NCBI GenBank assembly: GCA_005883775.1
Contig: VBEU01000108.1
Coordinates: 1-5,441, forward strand
Reading direction: 5' to 3'
Length of the DNA: 5,441 nt
Source of the DNA: Chloroflexota bacterium
GTDB taxonomy: Bacteria > Chloroflexota > Limnocylindria > P2-11E
This document shows positions 1-4,153 of the stretch, one piece after another; within the stretch, counting starts at the first letter, position 1; each line of letters opens with the position of its first letter. The position numbers were made by a program, and so were the translations under genes. Below the pieces are notes generated by a model that did no database searches, was not told the DNA's origin, and saw only the letters and a program-made list of their open reading frames with translations.

Positions 1-267
1 GACATGCCGTTCGTCTCACCCGACACGGTTCGCGCGGTGATCGCGGCGTACGAACGCAAGCCCGCGATCGTCTCGCCTCGCTATCGCGGAAAGCGAGGCC
101 ATCCGGTGGCCCTGCCGGCGGCGCTGCGCGACGAGATACGCGCGGCCACCTCCCGCGCGACCCTTCATGACGTGATCCATGCGCACGAAGAGATGCGGAT
201 GGACGTCGACGTCGACGATCCGGGAGTCATCAGAGATGTCGATCGGCAAGAGGACCTCGACGGCTGA
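1..267 (+). CDS. MobA/MocA-like nucleotidyltransferase, C-terminal part (5' end outside window)
   Basis: The reading frame is open from base 1 and ends with TGA at 265-267, so only the last 88 residues are visible. It starts with D-M-P-F-V, the metal-binding DMP motif of the MobA-like NTP transferase fold, in which the Asp helps hold Mg-NTP. About 30 residues later comes the R-G-K-R-G-H-P-V segment that shapes the substrate pocket in MocA-type enzymes. The tail has a V-D-D-P-G-V-I-x-D-V-D-x-x-E-D-L pattern, typical of the C-terminus of this family. Members transfer CMP or GMP to molybdopterin to make the dinucleotide cofactor of molybdenum hydroxylases, in the cytoplasm. The next gene is an XdhC-family protein, which fits cofactor maturation and favours a MocA (cytidylyl) role over MobA. 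This choice is inference, because the N-terminal nucleotide-binding loop is not in the window. The ATG at 4-6 is an internal Met, not the start. Confidence 0.85.
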   Translation, partial: DMPFVSPDTVRAVIAAYERKPAIVSPRYRGKRGHPVALPAALRDEIRAATSRATLHDVIHAHEEMRMDVDVDDPGVIRDVDRQEDLDG

Positions 268-269
268 AT

Positions 270-316
270 GGCCGCGGTCCGAGGGCCTCCCGTGCTCGCG
301 GGTCCCTCCCTCGGCC
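270..316 (+). terminator. GC-rich hairpin after the nucleotidyltransferase gene
   Basis: Three nested pairings can form just after the stop codon: GGCCG (270-274) with CGGCC (312-316), GAGGG (281-285) with CCCTC (304-308), and CCCG (289-292) with CGGG (299-302) around a 6-nt loop. The position suits a transcription terminator, but no T-run follows, so a classic intrinsic terminator is not shown. Confidence 0.35.
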
Positions 317-321
317 ACGTA

Positions 322-353
322 GGGCCTCGGGTCCCGCTGCGCGCGTGAGGCCC
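322..353 (+). terminator. second GC-rich hairpin in the same gap
   Basis: GGGCCTC (322-328) and GAGGCCC (347-353) are a perfect 7-bp inverted repeat with an 18-nt loop. It sits 5 bp beyond the first hairpin. There is no T-run after it. It could be the second half of a tandem terminator or a processing/stability element between the two genes. Confidence 0.35.
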
Positions 354-414
354 CCGTCCCGCGCCCCGCGCAGCCCTCGATCGACGTCGTTTCTTAAGAG
401 AATTGGGGAAGGCG

Positions 415-420
415 GATACT
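415..420 (+). promoter_or_regulatory. possible -10 element for leaderless xdhC transcript
   Basis: GATACT ends exactly 6 nt before the ATG at 427. This would place +1 on the A of the start codon. No clear -35 hexamer is seen; TCTTAA at 392-397 is 17 nt upstream but a poor match. A small inverted repeat, TTCT-TAAG-AGAA (391-402), lies over that spot and could be an operator. This is a weak, position-based call. Confidence 0.25.
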
Positions 421-426
421 GATTCC

Positions 427-1548
427 ATGCGAGAAATCTTCGCTCGGATGGCAGAGCTTGAGCGTGAGGGACGGCGGTTCGCCGTCGCGACGGTGGTTCG
501 CACGACCGGGAGCACTCCTCAGGTCGTCGGCGCGAAGCTCCTTGTCGACGACCTCGGACGGCTCGTGGGAACGCTCGGCGGCGGATGCGTCGAGGGCGAC
601 GCGTTCGTCGAAGCGAAGCACGTCATCGAGACCGGTGAGCCCTCACTGCGCGAGTACGAGCTCACCGAGGACCTCGCCTGGGATACCGGCCTCGTCTGCG
701 GCGGCACGATGTGGATCTCGATCGAGCCGGGCGAGCGCGTGCTGCGTTTCGCCGGACGCGATCTGCTCGGCGATGTCCTCGCAGCGTCCGCGGGCGGCAA
801 GCCCGTGGCGGTGGCGACGCTCATGCGCAAGCGCGGGAAGGACGTGATCGCCGCGGGCAAGCTGTTCGTGGAGACGGATGCGAAGGGGGGCGGGACGCTC
901 GGCGACAACGCGCTCGACGCGCGGGCGCGAGCCGCGGCGATCGAAACACTCCGCCAGGGGACGGCGCGTTCCATCGTCCTGGATGAGAACACCGAGCTCC
1001 TCGTCGAACCGGTCATGTCGCGACCGCGCCTGGTCATCGCGGGCGGCGGGCACGTCGGCCTCGCGATCGCGAAGCTCGGCGTGCAGCTCGACTACGACGT
1101 CACGGTCATCGACGACCGTCCCGAGTTTGCGAACCGCGAGCGGTTCCCGGGCGTGAGCGAGGTCGTGAACATGGACATGGTCAAGGCGCTCGAGACGATG
1201 CCGATCGGATGGAACTCCTTCGTCATCGTCGCGACGCGCGGCCACAAGCTCGACTCGCATTGCCTCCGTGCGGCGGTCAAAACCGACGCGCGCTACATCG
1301 GTCTCCTCGGGAGCAAACGCAAGACGATCCTGATCGCGCAGATGCTGCGCGGCGAGGGCATTCCGGAGGAACGGATCCGTGCGGTCCATGCCCCGGTGGG
1401 ACTCGATCTCGGTGGCCGTACCCCCGCGGAGATCGCGCTGTCGGTCCTCGCGGAGCTGTCTCTCGAGCGCTACGGCGGTTCGGGCCGGCCCCTCCGAATC
1501 TCGGACGAACTTTTCGAGCGGACGCTCGGCATAAAGCAACGGGAATAG
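427..1548 (+). CDS. xdhC: XdhC/CoxI-family molybdenum-hydroxylase maturation protein
   Basis: This 373-residue protein has both XdhC halves. The N-terminal XdhC_CoxI domain carries G-S-T-P (28-31), G-G-G-C-V-E (51-56) and D-T-G-L-V-C-G-G (86-93). The C-terminal half is a Rossmann-like domain with G-G-G-H-V-G (206-211), D-D-R-P-E-F-A-N (229-236) and L-G-S-K-R-K (294-299), followed by a G-L-D-L-G-G-R-T-P-A-E-I-A segment. In characterised relatives XdhC binds the molybdenum cofactor, protects it during sulfuration and inserts it into xanthine dehydrogenase-type enzymes; the CoxI group serves CO dehydrogenase-like enzymes. Length is normal for two-domain members. I chose ATG 427 because M-R-E-I-F starts as family members do. 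An in-frame TTG at 403 would add 8 residues, but it has little Shine-Dalgarno support. GGAAGG (407-412) is rather far from 427, so initiation may be leaderless. The nucleotidyltransferase upstream supports the role. The client enzyme is not visible. Confidence 0.93.
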   Translation: MREIFARMAELEREGRRFAVATVVRTTGSTPQVVGAKLLVDDLGRLVGTLGGGCVEGDAFVEAKHVIETGEPSLREYELTEDLAWDTGLVCGGTMWISIEPGERVLRFAGRDLLGDVLAASAGGKPVAVATLMRKRGKDVIAAGKLFVETDAKGGGTLGDNALDARARAAAIETLRQGTARSIVLDENTELLVEPVMSRPRLVIAGGGHVGLAIAKLGVQLDYDVTVIDDRPEFANRERFPGVSEVVNMDMVKALETMPIGWNSFVIVATRGHKLDSHCLRAAVKTDARYIGLLGSKRKTILIAQMLRGEGIPEERIRAVHAPVGLDLGGRTPAEIALSVLAELSLERYGGSGRPLRISDELFERTLGIKQRE

Positions 1549-1604
1549 CTCCGGCCGCGAAGACGTACGCCGTCGTACGCAGCGAGCGGCTCGACCTCAT
1601 CCTC

Positions 1605-2090
1605 ATGCCGATCCCGCTCCTCGATGCGCTCATCGCCGGCGACCGCGCCGCGGTCGTGCAACTTGCCGGCTATCGCATCCCGGCCGACTACCCCAACGCC
1701 GGCGCGCTCAAGCTGGTGCGCTATCGACGCGAGCAGATCGCGAACGACCCGACGTGGGCGCCCTGGTCCTTGCGTGCGATCGTGCTGCGCGAGGGCGGCG
1801 TGATGATCGGCTACGTGAATTTCCACGGGCCGCCCGGGGTCAACGACACCGCGACCCCGAACGCCGCGGAGCTTGGCTGGACGGTGTTCGCAAATCATCG
1901 GCGGAAGGGCTATGCGACCGAGACCGCGCGTGCGCTCATGAACTGGGCCGCAACCGAGCACGGCATCAGCCGATTCGTTTCATCGACGACACCGAGCAAC
2001 GCACCCTCCCTGCGGGTCCACGACAAGCTCGGCTTCGTGCGAACGGGTCAGATCGTCGACGGAGAGATCATCTTCGAGCTGCGCCGTTAG
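1605..2090 (+). CDS. GNAT-family N-acetyltransferase (RimJ/RimL-like)
   Basis: The frame encodes a GNAT domain of the RimJ/RimL type, which moves an acetyl group from acetyl-CoA to an amine. From ATG 1605 it is 161 residues. The acetyl-CoA pyrophosphate loop is R-R-K-G-Y-A (99-104), in the form Q/R-x-x-G-x-G/A. It follows a beta strand (E-L-G-W-T-V) and precedes a helix (E-T-A-R-A-L-M-N-W-A). The C-terminal N-A-P-S-L-R-V-H-D-K-L-G-F signature (132-144) is typical. The substrate cannot be told. The start is uncertain: family members usually begin with a strand like R-S-E-R-L-D-L-I, which is encoded in frame just before 1605. No ATG, GTG or TTG exists in frame between 1209 and 1605. An ATA at 1545 overlaps the xdhC stop as ATAG and would give 181 residues. 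The ATG at 1605 has no good Shine-Dalgarno sequence. The gene is probably cotranscribed with xdhC, but no functional link is evident. Confidence 0.85.
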   Translation: MPIPLLDALIAGDRAAVVQLAGYRIPADYPNAGALKLVRYRREQIANDPTWAPWSLRAIVLREGGVMIGYVNFHGPPGVNDTATPNAAELGWTVFANHRRKGYATETARALMNWAATEHGISRFVSSTTPSNAPSLRVHDKLGFVRTGQIVDGEIIFELRR

Positions 2091-2242
2091 CCCGGTTCGC
2101 TGATCTCGTTCACGTCCTGTGGATGCGGCGGCGTGCCTTCGGGACGGTCGCTTGCCGCCGGTGGACTGCCTCGGCGTTTCTCGGTGAGACCTTCGTCCTG
2201 CTCCTCGTCGCGCTCCTGCTCGAGCTTCTTGGCTTTATCCAT
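2087..2242 (-). CDS. candidate small, highly charged protein (51 aa)
   Basis: The - strand has an ATG (complement of 2240-2242) and a TAA (complement of 2087-2089), with 51 codons between. The N-terminal half is almost entirely charged helix formers (M-D-K-A-K-K-L-E-Q-E-R-D-E-E-Q-D-E). The C-terminal half is rich in Pro, Gly, Ser and Asp, so it is probably disordered. I recognise no family. It fits neatly between its neighbours: its stop overlaps the acetyltransferase stop by 4 bp in convergent orientation, and its start is 76 bp from the divergent sigma-factor gene. Third codon positions are mostly G or C (36 of 50 by my count). This is weak evidence, because the opposing frame is similarly GC-rich there. 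The Shine-Dalgarno sequence is poor (AGG, 3 nt before ATG). The opposite strand (2123-2281) encodes a Leu-rich stretch that could instead be a small membrane peptide, or just the complement of the charged codons. Real coding is plausible, not proven. Confidence 0.42.
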   Translation of the reverse strand: MDKAKKLEQERDEEQDEGLTEKRRGSPPAASDRPEGTPPHPQDVNEISEPG

Positions 2243-2255
2243 GGGCCTGTCATGC

Positions 2256-2268
2256 GCACGGCGCGTGC
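2256..2268. repeat. short inverted repeat in the divergent gap
   Basis: GCACG-GCG-CGTGC is a perfect 5-bp inverted repeat with a 3-bp centre. It lies between the start of the - strand small ORF and the start of the sigma-factor gene, where an operator might sit. Chance occurrence in GC-rich DNA is likely enough that the call is weak. Confidence 0.2.
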
Positions 2269-2318
2269 CATCTCACATTGAGGAGAGCCCGCCGTTCTAT
2301 CGTCGTGAGATCGGAACG

Positions 2319-2768
2319 GTGACCTTTGGCGAGCTTTTGGAGCGCCACGAGCGCGAGATCTTCGCCTACGCGTTGCGCCTCACCGGCAGCCGGGCGGATG
2401 CCGACGATCTCTACCAGGAGACGTTCCTCGCGGCATTTCGTGGGTGGCCCCCGCCTCGCGCCGGAAACGAGCGAGCCTGGCTCTACAAGATCGCGACGAA
2501 CAAGGCGATCGATCGGGTGCGACGGGCGCGCCGCATCGTTCCGCTCGACGATCTGCGCCTCGCGGCGCCCGAACGCGATGGCGTGACCCTCTCGGATCTC
2601 GCGACTGCGGTCCGGGCGTTACCGACCGGGCAGCGCGCGGCGTTCGTCCTGCGCAAGGTCGAGGGTCGCTCCTATGCGGAGGTCGCGGACACGCTCGGCT
2701 GTAGCGAAGAGGCGGCACGCTCGCGCGTCGCAGAAGCGATGAAGAAAGTGAAGGAGGCCGTGCGATGA
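2319..2768 (+). CDS. ECF-type RNA polymerase sigma factor (sigma-70 family), partner of Ogt
   Basis: From GTG 2319 this is a 149-residue two-domain sigma factor. Region 2 spans about residues 10-70: F-A-Y-A-L-R-L-T-G, then A-D-D-L-Y-Q-E-T-F-L (core RNA polymerase contact), then A-W-L-Y-K-I-A-T-N-K-A-I-D-R-V-R-R (region 2.3/2.4, -10 recognition). Region 4 spans about 93-149, with L-P-T-G-Q-R-A-A-F-V-L-R and the helix-turn-helix E-G-R-S-Y-A-E-V-A-D-T-L-G-C-S-E-E-A-A-R (-35 recognition). The size is that of a minimal ECF sigma. GTG 2319 gives the usual short N-terminus. An in-frame ATG at 2241 would add 26 residues that look unlike the family. GAGGAGAG (2280-2287) resembles a Shine-Dalgarno sequence but has no start codon at a suitable distance. 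The gene ends in an ATGA overlap with ogt. No anti-sigma gene is nearby, so its control must come from Ogt, transcription or a distant factor. The class is not assigned. Confidence 0.9.
   Translation: MTFGELLERHEREIFAYALRLTGSRADADDLYQETFLAAFRGWPPPRAGNERAWLYKIATNKAIDRVRRARRIVPLDDLRLAAPERDGVTLSDLATAVRALPTGQRAAFVLRKVEGRSYAEVADTLGCSEEAARSRVAEAMKKVKEAVR
2751..2757 (+). promoter_or_regulatory. strong Shine-Dalgarno sequence for ogt inside the sigma gene
   Basis: AAGGAGG lies 7 nt before the ATG at 2765 and inside the last codons of the sigma-factor gene. It fixes the ogt start at 2765 and shows that the two genes are built to be translated from one message. It is the best ribosome site in the window. 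Confidence 0.75.
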
Positions 2769-3376
2769 ACGCGCTCGCGCCACTTGTCGACGAGGCCCGT
2801 GAGCATCTCCTCGCGCGCGCGAAGCGCGAAGGACTGGTCACGGTGGGCTATGACGTCATGGATTCTCCGCTCGGTCCGCTCTGGATCGCGGTCGGCCCGC
2901 GCGGTGTGGTGAACATCCATTACGGCGCGACACCCGATCCGCGCGAGCTCGCCCGGATCACGCACACCTACGGCCCCGGTGTTCTTCCGGATCGGCGGGC
3001 GTGCGATCGCGTGCTCACGGAGCTCGACCAGTACTTCGCGGGGCGCCGCCGATCGTTCGAGGTGCAAGTCGACCTCGCCTCGCTCACGCCGTTCCAGCAG
3101 CGGATCCTCGCAGCGACGGCACGCGTTCCGTACGGCGAGCTCACAACGTACAAGGTCGTCGCGCGCCAGGCCGGGAACGAGCAGGCCTCTCGCGCCGCCG
3201 GGGCGGCGCTCGGCGCGAACCCCATTCCGATCGTCGTTCCCTGCCATCGGATCGTCGCGACCGACGGCAGCCTGGGTGGCTACGCGGGAGGCCTCGCCGC
3301 GAAGCGCCGCTTGCTCGCTCTGGAGCGCGGCAAAGCGGAGGTCCCGGCCGGAGGTTGGCCGCCGTCCCGGCGCTAG
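2765..3376 (+). CDS. ogt: methylated-DNA--[protein]-cysteine S-methyltransferase (Ogt/MGMT)
   Basis: This 203-residue suicide repair enzyme moves the alkyl group of O6-alkylguanine (and O4-alkylthymine) in DNA to its own cysteine. The active-site P-C-H-R motif has Cys160, within I-P-I-V-V-P-C-H-R-I-V. The DNA-binding helix-turn-helix region runs from about 108 to 150 (F-Q-Q-R-I-L, V-P-Y-G-E-L-T-T-Y, then A-S-R-A-A-G-A-A-L-G-A-N-P). Arg143 sits at the place of the arginine finger that flips the damaged base. G-G-Y-A-G-G-L and K-R-R-L-L follow. The N-terminal ribonuclease-H-like domain begins near 28 with Y-D-V-M-D-S-P-L-G-P-L-W. Before it is an extra helical stretch of about 27 residues (D-E-A-R-E-H-L-L-A-R-A-K-R-E-G) that short Ogt proteins lack. 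It has no Cys-rich Ada domain. The start overlaps the sigma stop as ATGA and follows a strong Shine-Dalgarno sequence, so the two proteins are translationally coupled. The catalytic assignment is firm; a regulatory role for the extension is conjecture. Confidence 0.95.
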   Translation: MNALAPLVDEAREHLLARAKREGLVTVGYDVMDSPLGPLWIAVGPRGVVNIHYGATPDPRELARITHTYGPGVLPDRRACDRVLTELDQYFAGRRRSFEVQVDLASLTPFQQRILAATARVPYGELTTYKVVARQAGNEQASRAAGAALGANPIPIVVPCHRIVATDGSLGGYAGGLAAKRRLLALERGKAEVPAGGWPPSRR

Positions 3377-3387
3377 CCTCTAGTGGC

Positions 3388-3414
3388 TGTCGATCTCTGG
3401 GGAGGCCGTTCGTC
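3388..3414 (+). promoter_or_regulatory. ECF42-type promoter upstream of the DGPF operon
   Basis: TGTCGA (3388-3393), a 17-nt spacer and CGTC (3411-3414) match the motif described for ECF42 sigma factors as I recall it: TGTCGA at -35 and CG(A/T)C at -10, found upstream of DGPF genes. The -10 part ends 32 nt before the ATG at 3447. Three other TGTCGA copies I checked (237, 543, 2785) lie inside genes and lack the -10 partner at this spacing. This predicts that the sigma factor encoded at the end of this operon activates its own transcription. I could not verify the literature motif here. Confidence 0.65.
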
Positions 3415-3446
3415 GTACCCACGAGAACGGCAAAGGGAGGCCGCAC

Positions 3447-3785
3447 ATGGCGAAGTACGCATTTCTCTTCATCGACGACGGCGTGGACTACCAAGGCTCG
3501 CCAACACCCGAGCAGCAGAAGGTCTACGCCGACATCTTCAAGTGGTTCGAAACGAACGGGCCGAAGATCACGGACGGCGGCGCGGAGCTCCAGCCGACGC
3601 GGACGGCGACGACGATCCGAACACGCGGCGACAAGCGGGTAGTGGTCGACGGCCCGTTCATCGAAGCGAAGGAATCCGTCGGCGGCTTCACCATCTTCGA
3701 GCTGCCAAGTAAGGACGAAGCCGTCGCACTCGCAAAAACCTGGCCGGGCTACGGCGTGGAGATCCGGCCGATCCGAGAGGCCTAG
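3447..3785 (+). CDS. DGPF-domain (YCII-related) protein, first copy
   Basis: This 112-residue small soluble protein has the fold family related to YCII (a dimeric ferredoxin-like alpha/beta barrel). The N-terminus M-A-K-Y-A-F-L-F-I is the first beta strand. E-L-Q-P-T-R-T-A-T-T-I-R (47-58) follows, then the name-giving D-G-P-F (68-71) with I-E-A-K-E and V-G-G-F, and a final strand V-E-I-R-P-I. No signal peptide or membrane segment is seen. DGPF proteins are the usual companions of ECF42 sigma factors; their biochemical activity is not established, so no reaction is claimed. AGGGAGG (3434-3440) is a good Shine-Dalgarno sequence 6 nt before the start. The gene is the first of a three-gene operon behind the ECF42-type promoter. 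A second, diverged copy begins 9 bp after its stop. Confidence 0.92.
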   Translation: MAKYAFLFIDDGVDYQGSPTPEQQKVYADIFKWFETNGPKITDGGAELQPTRTATTIRTRGDKRVVVDGPFIEAKESVGGFTIFELPSKDEAVALAKTWPGYGVEIRPIREA

Positions 3786-3794
3786 GAGACGAAG

Positions 3795-4130
3795 ATGGCG
3801 ACGTATGTGTTGATGTTCGTCAACGACGAGTCCTTCCGCGACCGCTCGAAGGACGAGGTCGCGGAGGTGTACGCGGACATAACGCGTTGGTCCGAGGACC
3901 TCGAGCGAAAAGGCGTCCTCAAAGGGGGCGTGGAGCTGCAGCCGACGCGGACCGCAACGACGGTGCGCCGCGTGAATGGGACGATGCGCGTGTCCGACGG
4001 ACCGTTCGTCGAATCGAAGGAACACGTGGGCGGCTTTGCGATGATCGAGGTTCCCGATCTCGACGAGGCAATCCGCATCGCCAAGGCTTTCCCGGGCGGG
4101 GTCGAAGTCCGTCCGATCGTCGTGCACTGA
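3795..4130 (+). CDS. DGPF-domain (YCII-related) protein, second copy
   Basis: This 111-residue protein is a clear paralogue of the gene before it. M-A-T-Y-V-L-M-F-V is the first strand, E-L-Q-P-T-R-T-A-T-T-V-R (47-58) is nearly identical in both copies, and D-G-P-F (68-71) falls at the same residue number. V-E-S-K-E, V-G-G-F and V-E-V-R-P-I complete the pattern. The two differ widely in the helix at 12-45, so this is an old tandem duplication or a built-in pair that may form a heterodimer (inference). AGGAGA (3784-3789), overlapping the previous stop, serves as its Shine-Dalgarno sequence. Its TGA lies in CTGA at 4127-4130, which may couple translation to the sigma factor that follows. Biochemical function is unknown. 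Confidence 0.92.
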   Translation: MATYVLMFVNDESFRDRSKDEVAEVYADITRWSEDLERKGVLKGGVELQPTRTATTVRRVNGTMRVSDGPFVESKEHVGGFAMIEVPDLDEAIRIAKAFPGGVEVRPIVVH

Positions 4131-4153
4131 GCGCCGAGATCACGAGCGACGCG

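Noticed and set aside
403..426. TTG start for xdhC
   Set aside because: The eight added residues are not family-like, and the ATG at 427 gives the standard M-R-E-I-F beginning.
643..1539. Long open frame on the - strand across xdhC
   Set aside because: It is the complement of a well-supported XdhC protein, rich in Arg/Asp/His with no family pattern. GC-rich codons leave few stops in antisense frames.
2123..2281. Leu-rich + strand peptide that could be a small membrane protein
   Set aside because: Its hydrophobic stretch is complementary to the Glu/Lys/Asp-rich codons of the - strand ORF. No Shine-Dalgarno sequence precedes its ATG. It remains a weaker alternative.
2241..2318. Extended start for the first sigma factor at ATG 2241
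   Set aside because: The added residues are unlike ECF N-termini and overlap the start codon of the - strand candidate; GTG 2319 gives the usual beginning.
237..2790. Other TGTCGA hexamers (237, 543, 2785) as ECF42 promoters
   Set aside because: All lie inside genes and none has CG(A/T)C after 16-17 nt.
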